In this document: piece after piece, positions 46,001-55,819 of the stretch
Layout: the number at the start of each line of letters is the position of its first letter
Numbering within the stretch: position 1 is the stretch's first letter
Assembly (NCBI GenBank): GCA_011009095.1
Contig: VTPC01004670.1
Location: forward strand, 102,611-166,610
DNA length: 64,000 nt
Source: Ignelater luminosus
Taxonomy: Eukaryota > Arthropoda > Insecta > Coleoptera > Elateridae
Direction of reading: 5' to 3'
Translations under genes and position numbers: made by a program
Notes under the pieces: model-generated
The model's input: the letters and a program-made list of their open reading frames with translations, nothing else
The model's database searches: none
What the model was told of the DNA's origin: nothing

Positions 46001-48918
46001 GCCAAGCTTTAAAGTCTTGATTATCTGTGAGCATGTTCGATTTAAAGAACTAAATATTCCAAACTTCAGTGGTGTTATAATTATTTGTAGAGTATCTAAA
46101 GTTTTTGCCTTCTTCACATGATCTTCCTTATGTAATATTGTATGCGAAACTATCAGACTAGCATTTTCCACTGCTACCAAGTCTACACTTGTACATTACT
46201 TAAAAAGAAAGTTAAAGTTTACTAAATTGAAGGAAAATAATTGAATTTGATTGTGTAATTTGATCCGTAGTCCGCAATTCTAGAGGGCGTCACGACCTTC
46301 AGTAGCAAAATTCTATTTCCTTCACGTCTAATTGAGAGTCTGAAGAGCACCCTCTCATGTTTAAATAGGGGCACTTACATAAATAACAGACCTTGGAACA
46401 CCCCGATAGTTAAGATGGCACAGGCACGAGTTAAAGAAAGATGATATTCGATCAATGCCAAGCAACTCCATTTGAAAATACTTGTGACCCCTTTGGGTCA
46501 GAAATACTGCTCTAACCAATACAACACCAAATTGATACTTTTTTAAATTTTTTTAAATCTCCCATGACCTGCCCATTTGTGAATAATTTTCCTATTCCAG
46601 AAATTGAACTTCCTTAGAAGTTCATTACTTGGTAGACAAATACTCAGGTTCTTCCGTTTTGCAGTTTAGTTGGCACCAAGATTGAGACTCAGAAAAAAAA
46701 ACAATCTTCAAGAACTAAAGCAAGATGGAGAGTTTGAAAAAAAAAGTATCTCCCTCAAGGAAGACCACAGATGTTTTGTTCATCTACCTATGGATCTATC
46801 CAAAAGAATTTTTCCTATATTACAGCGTACTTAAGACGATATTTCGATTGATATTGCGATTAAACCAGACTTTAAGAAGTAATCTCAGATTTTACAGAAA
46901 GTCTTAGACAATTTGAAAAAATTGCTCAAGCCTTTCAATTGTATCCCAGATTTGTCTTCTTTCAATGATTCCAAGACTGTTTATCTCTTTCTTTCTCTCT
47001 CTCTCTCTCTCTCTATAGTGCATTTTAAATGGTACATCCTTCTATTCCAAACGGTATAGAACAAGTAAACTAGGATGATTAATGCCTAGTAACGCTGTAG
47101 TAATGCTTTACAACTTTTTCGCTAATTTTCGATTCATTTTACGTAGTTTTAGATCTTAAACTGAATAGTGAAGGTCATGTAAAGATGGGACTTTCGCATT
47201 TTTGTAAGACTAAGAAGGTAGATAATGTTTAGTAGTTTTTAGGTATTAGTAGATATCTAATTTAATGGACAATTTCAAAAAGTTAATTTTGTAGATAAAG
47301 GCATGTTCCTCATAACAATAATAGTGCTAATGTAAGAAACAAACGGAATTGTTTTAGAAGAACTATTATAATATCTTCAAAAGTAAATTGGGAATATTGG
47401 ACACAAGCATTATATTCATAATATTCTTATAAAATTCTGTAGCAAATAGACTTAAGTTTAGTGCTATCTGTAACAAAAAAAAGACAAAAGAAATTTCTTT
47501 TGCGGGTCAAAACACTAAAGTGACGAAAATTCAATAAAATGTAGAGATTTCTGAAAACAAATTATAAATGAGTTTTTATTCGATTTTGACAAAAGTCAAA
47601 ACAACTCTATGTTCGTAAATTTTACAAAAACAATTTTCAAATATTCAGAAAACAAAAGACTTATGGGAAAACAGGCCCAGACAATAAAAGATTAACATTT
47701 TAAACAAATGCAATAAATGAACTGCCAACTTGATTTCGCTATAATTATAAAGAAAAGATACAAAAAGCTAATAAAAGGTATAAATTAGTTATCTTTTCTC
47801 GGAACTTTTATTCCAATAAATTGTGTTACATTTCTTATAAAAATTCGTCATTACTGATTTCGAGTTCGTCAGAATTTAAATAAAGATAATTTCCAAAGAA
47901 ATTTCCATATCTCCACAAATACAAATGATTGACTTTTAGAAACACATTTCATGCGCGTCAATGACATTAAGAAAAGAAACACAAAAATTTAAGGGATGAG
48001 CTGCGCTGCTAAAGTGATGTCACTTCTACGCTATGAATCATGCACAAGTTATTCTTTTACCTGGTTTATCAGCAGGATGCACCGAAAGGTAGAGGCCCTT
48101 ATTAGAATTAGGGAATGCTACCCATGTGGCTAGACAACTTGTCAAGTTTAACTCCAACCAACCAGAAAAACCAGCTGTTGTATTTATTGCTGCGATATAT
48201 TCCAACTCTCGTTCTCTGAAAAAAATTACACGTGCTCCTATGATGCCTTGAAAATTCATCATTATGAGAAATAATTTTAATTACCCATTTTCAGAACGAA
48301 TTAGTTGATATGCGGCTACTGTATATTTAGCGTCTGGATTTACGTTTGAATAATTGGAATTTTGAAAAATTCTCAATTCTGCGCCTACGATTTCATTTTC
48401 TACAGGTACTTCTGAAACGTTGAACCATAATCTTTTGCCCCTTTCGTGTCTTACAGCACTTACATGATGATCTAAAAATTTGCGTTTATTAATAGTATGA
48501 AAACTACAAAAAAAGTGCGTAAAAACTAACTTATACTTTCAAAGGTCATAATAACATCGCTTTCATCAATTGCATTTTGTTCTTCACCGCTAATATATGA
48601 ATCCTCATCAATACTCCTTTCAGATCTCGTATGTTCATCCTCGTTATCCTTTTCTAAAAGTTTTTTATAAATATCCATTAAAAACCTGGGGGCTGATTTT
48701 CTTAACGGCGCATTTATGCCGCGTCTGGGTCTATTAGGCAATCCCAACAAATTTAAAATTTCGAGTTCCATTTCGCGTTTTTCATGTTTTGTCATTATCC
48801 TTTCGATTATTGTTTGGTCTAATCCATTATCCACATATAATCCTGCTGGAGGATGTGCACAGTAAACACAAACAAACACGGATACAAAACACCACACTAG
48901 CAGTGACACACTTTTCAT
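36819..48918 (-). CDS. gbb: BMP5-8/60A-type TGF-beta ligand (glass bottom boat)
   Basis: Six coding exons join without a frame error to 411 residues: 48,918-48,537, 48,471-48,285, 48,215-48,061, 42,845-42,672, 42,275-42,199 and 37,079-36,819. All introns are GT-AG. Residues 1-20 are a signal peptide. The prodomain carries [10 protein letters not shown] and [14 protein letters not shown] and later [10 protein letters not shown], hallmarks of the BMP5-8/60A branch. RXXR motifs at 278-284 (RTTR, REVR) precede the mature domain. This has the seven cystine-knot cysteines: one in SCKINTLY, two in YYCAGEC, the CC pair in PKPCCAPT and two in the terminal KSCGCH, plus one in GEC, as the family requires. 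NAT in [12 protein letters not shown] is the conserved N-glycosylation site. The secreted dimer is known to signal through BMP receptors and Smads in growth and at neuromuscular synapses. Length is normal. Large introns carry transposons. Confidence 0.93.
38500..38752. mobile_element. hAT-like MITE, 253 bp, in BMP intron 5
   Basis: The left end CATGCGCGTAGCCAG and the right end, inverted as CAAGGGCGTAGCTA, share a short TIR of the form CA-G-GCGTAGC. The interior has GGGAGG/CCTCCC runs near the ends. No clear 8-bp duplication is left. Similarity to terminal motifs of hAT MITEs is the basis of the call. Confidence 0.45.
39600..40030. repeat. Long purine-rich tract in BMP intron 5
   Basis: The plus strand is overwhelmingly A/G for about 430 nt (AGAAAGACAAAGAGG-like). 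The minus strand, which is the transcribed sense of the BMP gene, is therefore a long pyrimidine tract. The Phe/Leu/Ser frames read from it are compositional artefacts. Confidence 0.7.
40590..40780 (+). repeat. Possible SINE remnant with perfect B box
   Basis: GCGGGTTCGAACCCA (about 40,638-40,652) is a perfect Pol III B box within a T-arm-like stem. ATCTCAGTGTTAGTG about 20-25 nt upstream is A-box-like but too close, so part of the head may be deleted. No cloverleaf can be drawn. Confidence 0.35.
40887..41936 (-). CDS. Mariner transposase, full length
   Basis: The transposase cuts and pastes mariner DNA at TA sites through a DDE/D nuclease. I choose the ATG at 41,936 ([14 protein letters not shown]), giving 349 residues, the usual size. 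An upstream in-frame ATG at 41,954 would add six residues. The N-terminal half holds two helix-turn-helix motifs ([15 protein letters not shown] and [19 protein letters not shown]). WVPRLLT corresponds to the mariner WVPHEL motif. Catalytic Asp residues are in [17 protein letters not shown] and [12 protein letters not shown], with 34 residues between the last two. No stop or frameshift interrupts it, so it may be active, although this needs the TIR binding and expression to be tested. It lies inside an intron of the BMP gene in the same orientation. Confidence 0.93.
   Translation of the reverse strand: MEKREFRVLIKHYFLRGKTVKETEEKLRKYYGESAPSHGMVSKWFNSFKTGRMSTDDGERSGPLQTVTTKEIVDKIHNMVMADRRLKVREIVDAVGISIERVHNILHEHLHMKKVSARWVPRLLTVDQMRIRVQLSNQCLVMLQRNPVEFFRRYVTVDETWIHHHTPETKEQSKQWISPDERAPKKTKIGHSANKVMATIFWDSKGIIHIDYLERGKTITGQYYADLLTRFDVILKKKRPHLARKKVLFHHDNAPSHSCAIATAKLVQLRYELLPHPPYSPDLAPSDFFLFPNLKKSLAGKKFTSNAEVIAATEAYFDELPKEHFSDGLKKLESRWTKCVALEGNYVEK
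42071..42086 (-). promoter_or_regulatory. CTCF-type motif inside mariner right end
   Basis: CAGCGCCATCTAGCGG reads on the minus strand as CCGCTAGATGGCGCTG. This fits the CTCF core (YAGRKGGCRSY) at every core position. It is transposon-borne and sits about 110 bp from BMP coding exon 5. Binding is not shown by sequence. Confidence 0.4.
42199..42275 (-). CDS. gbb: BMP gene coding exon 5
   Basis: A 77-nt exon between acceptor TTTTTAG and donor CAG|GTAAGA. It encodes [19 protein letters not shown] and then KDLKWQ, which includes the first cystine-knot cysteine. It is too short to appear as an open reading frame and was found by following the family sequence and splice phase. Confidence 0.92.
42325..42644. 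mobile_element. hAT-like MITE, 320 bp, filling BMP intron 4
   Basis: The ends CAGTGGCGTAAATA and, inverted, CAGTGGCGTAAATA are perfect TIRs of 14 bp. The flanks AGAGTACC (42,317-42,324) and AGAGTACA (42,645-42,652) are an 8-bp duplication with one mismatch, as hAT elements produce. The interior has a C run and GC-rich arms (GCAAAGCCCGCAA / GCATTGCGGGCTTTTGC). It lies wholly within the 396-nt intron between coding exons 4 and 5. Confidence 0.8.
42672..42845 (-). CDS. gbb: BMP gene coding exon 4 (end of prodomain, cleavage site)
   Basis: A 174-nt exon between acceptor TTATGCAG and donor GGAG|GTTCGT. It encodes [25 protein letters not shown] and the basic segment [11 protein letters not shown], where furin-type cleavage should release the mature ligand. 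Confidence 0.9.
44245..44560 (+). repeat. GTCT microsatellite plus ~123-bp tandem pair
   Basis: GTCTGTCTGTCTGTCTGTC (from about 44,245) passes into GTCCGTCCGC. Two diverged ~123-bp copies follow: ATTCTAC-TCAAAAACTAAAAC at 44,313 and ATTCTACGCCAAGAAATAAG at 44,436. Each is followed by GGTCAAAATGGCCGCCGAA-like sequence. It lies in BMP intron 3. The plus-strand frame here is a by-product. Confidence 0.6.
46984..47014. repeat. CT microsatellite
   Basis: A TCTTTCTTTCTCTCTCTCTC-type run lies in BMP intron 3. Confidence 0.85.
48061..48215 (-). CDS. gbb: BMP gene coding exon 3 (prodomain)
   Basis: A 155-nt exon from acceptor TTTTTCAG to donor CCAG|GTAAAAG. It encodes [20 protein letters not shown] and continues with [13 protein letters not shown], the GW-LELN and LYLSV prodomain signature of the family. 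Confidence 0.9.
48285..48471 (-). CDS. gbb: BMP gene coding exon 2 (prodomain)
   Basis: A 187-nt exon from acceptor TTTTTAG to donor ATGG|GTAATT. It encodes [20 protein letters not shown] and continues with RIFQN and [11 protein letters not shown], the prodomain beta-strand region with the expected order. Confidence 0.9.
48537..48918 (-). CDS. gbb: BMP gene coding exon 1 (signal peptide, prodomain start)
   Basis: ATG at 48,918 has an A-rich upstream context. The exon ends at donor GAAA|GTATAAGT. It encodes a hydrophobic signal peptide and the start of the prodomain, including RPRRG (63-67) and RSER (98-101), the latter a possible internal furin site. Confidence 0.92.
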
Positions 48919-49078
48919 TTTTTTGTCTTTAGTGTTTCGAGATTAATTGCTTTTAATTCGTGTAATTATTATAATCACTTAACGCCAACGCTTTAACACA
49001 TACAGGAATAGTATTTAAGTTTGTTTGAAAGCATACGAAAGAAGCACTGCACACTGTACTTGACTTAGCGAGGACGGG

Positions 49079-49101
49079 TTTTGGCGCCTCAAGCGACCAA
49101 T
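49079..49101 (-). promoter_or_regulatory. E2F-like and CCAAT motifs upstream of the BMP gene
   Basis: TTTTGGCGCC (49,079-49,088) and CCAAT (49,097-49,101) lie 160-185 nt upstream of the BMP start codon. They are plausible promoter elements, but motif matches alone are weak. Confidence 0.3.
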
Positions 49102-49540
49102 GAAAATAAGACCCTTGATTATTTTACAAGCTGGAAATCAATTTTGACTTTATAAGCAAAGATCTTTCCAAGTTATCTAAACTTTTCATCTAGATGTTAA
49201 CTGTAAGAATTTACGCCTGACGCTTAGACAACTATAAAATCAAAACATAATTTCGTCTTGCTTTTAATCATTCAAGTATAATAATTAAAAAAATAATTAA
49301 AAATCCTTTAATATTATTAGTTTTTATCGAAGATAATCTAACAAGTTGTTTGTAACCATACCATTGCATTTAATTTAAAAAATCAATATTACAAAGAGCA
49401 TTTTTGAATATCCCTCCTTACTGATGGTTCATATTCTTGCCACTAAGCGCTGTCTACAAAACGAATTGCATTTCTTTACTTGAATATGCTTTAGATGGCA
49501 GCACGCGACTTTCTCACTATTAATGTATAATCTGGTTCCC

Positions 49541-49549
49541 TATATATAC
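49541..49549 (+). promoter_or_regulatory. TATA-like box upstream of the U2 gene
   Basis: TATATATAC sits at about -31 to -23 from the U2 start. No confident proximal sequence element was identified, although CTTTCTCACTATTAATG (from about 49,510) is at the right distance. Confidence 0.4.
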
Positions 49550-49571
49550 GGCAACAAAAATTGATATCGTT

Positions 49572-49757
49572 ATCGCTTCTCGGCCTATGGCTAAGATCAA
49601 AGTGTAGTATCTGTTCTTATCAGCTTAATATCTGATACGACCCGCATGCGGGTCCAGTATATTAAACTGATTTTTGGAACTTGACGGAGGCTAGGGGCTT
49701 GCTCCACCTCTGTCGCGGGTTGGCCTGGTATTGCAGTACCTCCAGGAGCGGCCCACC
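49572..49757 (+). ncRNA. U2: U2 spliceosomal RNA
   Basis: U2 snRNA base-pairs with the intron branch site and with U6 in the spliceosome. The 186-nt sequence begins ATCGCTTCTCGGCC. It contains the GTGTAGTATCTG branch-site recognition segment, the TTCTTATCAG stem II region, a perfect GACCCGC/GCGGGTC hairpin, the Sm site in GATTTTTGGA and the stem-loop IV CTGGTATTGCAGTACC loop, ending GCGGCCCACC. Compared with the usual GGCC-TTNTGGC first loop, one T is missing (GGCCTATGGC). All functional segments look intact, so a working gene is likely, but a pseudogene copy cannot be excluded since U2 is multicopy. Confidence 0.92.
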
Positions 49758-49759
49758 AT

Positions 49760-50720
49760 AATTAAATCTATACAAAGAAATCGTAGGCATTTCCGAAAGT
49801 GCCAAATACATAATTGTACTGACGAATTAATCAATAAATTTTAATTTTTTTACGCACATGTTAAAACGTTAACTACCATTCCAAGTTGCAACATCACTGA
49901 CAAACACACACTAATAATAAAAATCAGAAGTTGATATTAGAAGATTGATTTATCTATAAGCCAGAAGAGACATTATAACAACAATCAATTTCAATTTGGA
50001 AAATCATTAGAAAACACAAAATACCATCATGTTTGATGCACACTCATAAAAAACAGTATAAAAAGGAAATGTTACACAATTGAAAAACAAGATTTGGATA
50101 CTAAATCTAAGTGTTAATTGTTGTAAATACACCAACACTTCAAATCTTTCACAAATTGAATGTGATGGTGGCTGGTTGATTAATCCAAGATAAACTTAAA
50201 ATAGCTCAATCTTCCAGTTGAAAACTAAAATTATTTTGTAACCAATGTAATAAAACATTCCTACACAATTAACAAATGCAGTTCAATTGTTAAAAATTGA
50301 ATTTAATGAAAAATTAGCAATACTTGAAGATTCAGTAATTAATATGAGTACAAACTGTAACAAAGAACAAGAATCTGATGTTAAGAACCTTATGGTTTTT
50401 ACAAAAAGCCTAATAATATATGGTTTACAAGAATTTTCTAATTCACAACCCACTTCTAATAACAATGACATGTACAAAGTATATATTAAAAGAAATTGTC
50501 AGAAGTGATGAAACAGCAATAAATAAGGTTTTTTGCTTCTATCAGTCTACAAACTGCAGAGTGATTAACAGACTCCAAAGATTTGGTTGTCAGTAAAAAT
50601 ACTTCACTTGGTATTTTGTTTGTTGTTGTGCTATTGTAACACTGGCACTGAGAAATAATTTTTTCTCAAAGTGGATTTGTCTGGAATGAAAGGACCCACA
50701 TATAGCTGCATGAAGTTTTT
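49760..50720. other. Gene-free stretch with a short unrecognised frame
   Basis: A plus-strand frame at 50,287-50,508 (73 codons, opening at a TTG-like or internal codon) is Asn/Ser-rich and unrecognised. It may be part of the decayed hAT region that follows. Nothing else is visible. Confidence 0.35.
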
Positions 50721-50723
50721 CAA

Positions 50724-51119
50724 TTAGATGTTTATTTTCCAAAGAGAAACAAAGGCTTCACACAAATCTCTGTAGAATTTAGAAGACTTACTATTTTCAA
50801 TTGTTGATGCATTTTGTCCAAGTAGTAATTGAAAAAACTTCTTTCTGTTTAGCTCGTATGTATGTTTCTCACCTCCGATATGTTGCTGCACCGTGAATCT
50901 GTTTTCAGCTGCTATTTTTATTTCACACATTTTGCAGAATATTTTGCCATCAGTGGAAATTTCATCTTCTCCAAATTCAGACAAAGTCTGTTTCAAACGA
51001 CTTGCTTTAGACGACTTTATTTTAGGTATAGTTAGATATTCCAAGCACTCATAATCAACATGATACTTGAACTTCTCTGATTCAATACTTGTCAGTGGCT
51101 GAATAGGTATCCCTTTCAC
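50724..51119 (-). pseudogene. hAT transposase N-terminal fragment with BED finger
   Basis: The 131-codon frame contains a BED-type zinc finger: FCKMCEIKIAAENRF with HIGGEKH completes the C-x2-C...H-x5-H pattern. Downstream, KFYRDLCEAFVSLWKINI resembles the start of the hAT catalytic region, then the frame ends. BED fingers bind transposon ends. The rest of the transposase is absent on this strand; a C-terminal fragment lies on the other strand at 51.7-52.2 kb. Host-domesticated CGGBP1-like proteins share this finger, but the surroundings argue for a transposon relic. Confidence 0.65.
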
Positions 51120-51649
51120 AGTAACAAAATTGTTTTAAGAGGCATTTTAGGTGGTACATGTACATGTATACAAAAAAGTTTTTAAACAAAACATTTTAAT
51201 TCAAGCAGGTTGAGCTGTATACAATATCCTCTTTTTTACATACAATCTTTAAATAAAATTCTTTTAAGTAAAAAGACAAATGTACTTTTCTTAAAAGAAT
51301 AACAATAGATAGGTCTTAATTTTAATCTCTTATACATGTATATTTAGAAAATTATTAAAAACAATTACTGGTAAAACTCATAAAAGGATACCTACTGAAT
51401 TGAATGAGTAACTGATTTATAATGTTCTTAAATAAAGAGAATGTCAAAGATTAGGTAAGCAAACTTCACTTAACAGTTACAAATAAATCCAGTTGTCCTC
51501 ATAATACTTACTTATAGTAACTATCTAAATTGTTTACAGCAGTACCTTCAATAGGTATAGGGGGAGAGGAAAACACATTTTTTGGGTTGCTTCTTCCCAG
51601 TATTGTTTCATTGAAGAACAAACTGAAAAAATTGAAGATGAAAAAATTT

Positions 51650-52190
51650 ATCTGCCTTATTACAAGGAATTCATAACAGGTTTTCTTCTATATTATCTTT
51701 GACAGATTGGGATTTCATTATTGCAGCAGTTTCGCGTCCTCAATTTAAGATGAGATGGTACGATTCTTTATCAAACAAAGCAGACGTTTCTAAAGAACTC
51801 AAAAAAATAAACTAATTGATGTATGCGAAAAATTCTTTATAGAAGAAACTGATACCACTGCTTCATCACAGCAGTGTGCTGCATTCAATTATGATTTTTT
51901 GACTTTAACGAGGATGTTTCCACTAATAATGTTATTCCTGTATCAAGACATAATAAAATTGAACTAGAAGTTCTGCAGTATTTGGATGATACCAGGAAAC
52001 ATTTGGCAGTGCTAGAGAATTACCCTCTTGTAAGAAACGTATTTTTCAAATATAATACAATTTTGCCATCTTCTGCGCTGGTGGAAAGATTATTTTCATT
52101 TCATCAATAGTAAATGCACTAAGAAGACAATCAATAACAAGATGACAACTTTGAAAGATTTTTTGTACTAAAATGCAACACAGTTCATCT
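51650..52190 (+). pseudogene. hAT transposase C-terminal fragment
   Basis: With several frameshifts and stops the plus strand encodes AVSRPQFKMRW, then LEVLQYLDDTRKHLAVLENY and LPSSALVERLFSF. The last is the hAT C-terminal dimerisation motif. It is oriented away from the BED-finger fragment at 50.7-51.1 kb, so the two cannot be one undisturbed gene. Confidence 0.65.
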
Positions 52191-52229
52191 GAAATAGATT
52201 TATACTGTTATTTTATTTGGTTCTCATTT

Positions 52230-52560
52230 GGATTTAAGTTTTTTTGTAAACTAGAAAGTAAGTTGTACTTTAGTATAATAAAGTTTTCTTTGCTAACTTT
52301 TACTTTTTCTCCTTGACAATATAATTCTGTTGATTTCATCAAAATTTCAATGAAATATGTACTTGAATTGTATTTGCAAATACTTTACTTATATACTTGC
52401 CTGCATAGTACTTAAATATTTATTACGTTACTGTATACTTGGTAATTGTACTCAAGTACTTTTTAATGATTATACTTTGTACTTGCTCTCATTTTTAATG
52501 TACTTACAGTCAATTTCTAGTCAAGTTTAGTGCAAACTGTGCCTTTACGGTACTCAGAGA
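52230..52560. repeat. TACTT-rich subterminal repeats of the hAT relic
   Basis: TACTT or its inverse AAGTA occurs about a dozen times, for example GTACTTGAATTG, ACTCAAGTAC and TTTGTACTTGC. Clusters of short motifs near the ends are typical hAT transposase-binding sites, and this one directly follows the hAT C-terminal fragment. Confidence 0.45.
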
Positions 52561-52564
52561 CATA

Positions 52565-53680
52565 GGCAGGCACTAGAAGACTCAAAAAACCATAAATGAG
52601 TTTAACCAAACCTGTAGTTAGTTGATAGGTGATTTGGTGCATGAGTGGCATGCATTCTTGAGTGTCCACTGTATTTAAGACTATTTATATGGGATATTTT
52701 TAAAAAAATAGTGAAAAAGCACTCCAGGATCAATCTTGGGATTAGTTTCAAGATGGATGCTGTTACTTCTGAAATCAATTGAATCAATCCCAGAACAATA
52801 CTGTGCTATCCCTAAAGATAAAACTCATGTTTTTAACAATCTACTTGGTTTCGTGGCTTGAAAATAGTTAAATAAACATTGACTATTATTTATAAATTTA
52901 TTTTCGATAGATGATTAGCGCACTAAGAATGAACACATGTGCAACTGTATATTGTAATTATTCTATAAAAGAAAAATAAAATTTAAGACCGATTCTGTAC
53001 ATTGCACTTATAATCCTAGTATGGATCTTAAATATCTTACATAAACAACAATGATAATGCTTAATGTGTTCACATTCTAACTAATAATAGGGGGTTTTCG
53101 TGTAGCATGCTTTAAAAGACGTACAATGTCAACACTGCGATTGCTCAGCAATGTTGTAAGTGAAGTGCATCTTATTGGTCAAGTCTGATTCTATCATTAA
53201 ATGTTGTACTCAATAAAGTTAGCTTATGTTGTACGAAAACTCTCTATTAAAAAAGACTTTCACAATACTTATGTTTACAGAAACATACATAGATTAACAT
53301 ATTACAATAACTAAATATGTGTAGATCTAAGAGAAATACATATGAATAGTAACAAAACTAAAGCTAGACCACATCTGCAGTTCTCTGTCACTATGCCGAT
53401 TTTAAATTTCATTTCACTTTCCGAAGGCTTTTGCTGCAGCTAATAAAATTATTAAATGTTATTTGAAGATTTTCACTAATAATAGTTTATCATACAAATA
53501 TATTACAATAGAAATATATAAAAATCCCTGAAATTATTTTGAATGTTGATTGGATTTTCTGAATATTTCTATCTACATTACATTCCATTTTATATCTATA
53601 TTCTATAAAGAAAATAAAACTAGCACAATTAACTATAATTTATAATTAATCCTCGTCTTCCTAATATTTTATAATGAATA
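52565..53680. other. Gene-free stretch, 3' flank of Cwc15
   Basis: AT-rich sequence that includes the presumed 3' untranslated region of Cwc15. No element was recognised. Confidence 0.4.
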
Positions 53681-53687
53681 GGTATAT

Positions 53688-54405
53688 CTATTTTACATAT
53701 TTTTCCATAAATTTACGATGAAAATCTGACCGCAAAGAATCATTTATAAAAACATTGGTTTTCTTTTCAGGTTCTGATCGTGCACAATTTTTAAAAACGA
53801 CATCATCGTCCCAACGTCTTTTAACTTTATGATCACTTTTAGCAGAACCAGACGAATAATGTGTTAATAAAGGATTTCCACTTAGTATATTCTCCATCCT
53901 AATACGTTCTTCTTCTTGACGTCTTTCAATTTCCTTCTTTGCCTGTTCCATAGCACGCTCCTTTTTAATTTTATTTAATTCTGCTAAAAGTGCTTCCATA
54001 TCATCTTCTTCGTCAGAAGAATCTGAATCTTCTTCATCTAATGGATCATCTGCATCTAAGCTAGCAGCTGGTAACTGATCAAGTTTTAATCTTTTGTTGT
54101 GATCGGTTTGTCCACTAGGTCTGCTGGGTCGTTTTACTTCCCGTTCACGGTCTTCTAATTCTTTTCTAAAGTCGCGATTACGAGTTTCTTCGATTGTACC
54201 TTGACCATGTTCTCTAAAATATAAATGAATATTATAACATTTAAACTTGGAAATCGAATAAAACAGTAACTAACCTATATTTAAGTTTGGTATGACCTGG
54301 TAAATCACGGCTTGAATATTGCCTAGACATAGCACTCAAATCTTTTTCACCTCTTCCTTGCCCGCCTCGAGCGGGCTCGAACGTAGGACGGGCAGCTGTA
54401 GTCAT
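53688..54405 (-). CDS. Cwc15: CWC15 spliceosome-associated protein
   Basis: Two exons, 54,405-54,275 and 54,213-53,688, separated by a 61-nt GT-AG intron (AG|GTTAGT ... TTTTAG|A), join to 218 residues, close to animal CWC15. The protein starts [20 protein letters not shown], the near-invariant N terminus, with [15 protein letters not shown] next. It continues through a [19 protein letters not shown] segment, an acidic stretch ([15 protein letters not shown]), a coiled-coil-like [14 protein letters not shown] helix and the C-terminal [11 protein letters not shown] and FHRKFMEKY motifs. CWC15 is known as a core component of the Prp19-related complex at the active spliceosome, where the N terminus lies near the catalytic RNA. 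Start choice is fixed by the conserved MTTAARPTF. Confidence 0.95.
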
Positions 54406-54419
54406 ATTTTATTTTGTAA

Positions 54420-55160
54420 ATTTTCAGTTTTTGAAAAATTAAGGGTAAAAACCACTCTGCTTTCACTGTTTATCAAAAGTAGAAATCGTCGAAATAGAAT
54501 CGTAAAAATGGTTATTTTGCGCATGCGGCAAATGACGCATTTTATGCAAATGTTGTCGACGTTGCCAGATTCTAAATACTAAAGAATTCTTCATAAAAGA
54601 AGAAAAAATATATAACCTCGAAAATACTTCTATTTATTTTACTTTCACAAAACTATTCTGTTATTATTATCAAAATGATTCATTGCGCTAGCATTGTTAT
54701 TTAATTACTCTGTCGTATTTGTAAAGCCTAATATAGGCGATTCCGCCTCAAATTGAAATTCACTTTTTATTCACCACTAGATCGACTGACAATGATTTTA
54801 AATTTAGGTTTTAAAGCATCTGAATAGAGTATGGATCTTGGATCTAGGTTTCAAACACAGGCGATAAATTGAAATTGACTCATTTATTTACATTTTTACG
54901 TCCGCCAACAACAGGTCATAGTCTAAGCCGTCTAAGCGAACGGCTGTGTGTTGACTCACGATATTCTGTAATTCTCTAGCTACCGCCTTCCGACAGCACC
55001 TAGCCCTCGACGTTGTTGGCTTGTAAACAAATATACGCTATGCGAGGTTCAGTTCAATTTATCGTCTGTGGATGCAAAGCACTTGAATAGAGTATAGAAA
55101 CAGACGACATCAACTTTTTTCGATGGTGACGTCACCACTTTGTCATTTCATCAATCCTCC
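54420..55160. other. Upstream of Cwc15; small inverted repeat
   Basis: It includes the Cwc15 promoter region. CACAGGCGATAAATTGAA (54,856-54,873) and its inverse with one mismatch (55,053-55,070) form an inverted repeat. TGAATAGAGTAT occurs as a direct repeat on both sides (about 54,821 and 55,084). The element type is unknown. Confidence 0.4.
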
Positions 55161-55165
55161 TCTTA

Positions 55166-55674
55166 GGGCTCCTCTACACGATGGCCCATGATGAGTCACT
55201 ATGGTGGTTGCCATTATGGCCACCATCAATGGTGATCAGTCGCTGGTCCATTCATACGCTAGTTGATGATGAGCCGGTGTAATGAGCCAGTCTTGAGGAC
55301 GCAACTGGGCCATCCATTCGTTCATAGTTCGTAGATTGTTGTTTTTCAATAAATTAATAATTTAAATAAATAGTAATTCAATAAATTGAATTCTTATTGT
55401 TCATTTATTTATGTTGTCATGATTAAGTAATTGTATGAGTAGATAATCTAATCAACAACAGAACCATAATAGTAACAATAAATAAACAGAACAGAACGGA
55501 GTCAAATAATGGAAACTGAATGATGGGCCATCGTGTGGACACACCGCGTGGGAACCTCGCTTGCACATGCTGACTCCCTTTGATGCGAGGAGAGAAACCG
55601 CTCCCAAAGCCATTTTCCATCATTACCAGTGCATCATGTAGTGGCCCATCATGGACCACCGTGTAGAGCAGCCT
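55166..55674. mobile_element. PIF/Harbinger-like MITE, 509 bp
   Basis: The left end GGGCTCCTCTACACGATGGC and the right end, inverted as AGGCTGCTCTACACGGTGGT, are TIRs. TTA lies directly outside both (55,163-55,165 and 55,675-55,677), matching the PIF/Harbinger 3-bp target. The interior repeats GGCCATNATGG-type motifs. The minus-strand frame at 55.4-55.7 kb is not a gene. Confidence 0.6.
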
Positions 55675-55819
55675 TTAAACCGAACGCTATCAAACAAATC
55701 TGGTGGACGCAATGCAAGCGCAGTTCTAAATAATTCACAACTTCACCGTCTTTATTTTCATTATCCTCATAAACATCACCTGATGTGTGTTTATTAACAT
55801 ACGTGTCACATGATTCACA

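Noticed and set aside
49489..49504. TTAGATGGCAGC, a partial CTCF-like motif upstream of U2
   Set aside because: Only the core half matches the consensus, which is expected often by chance.
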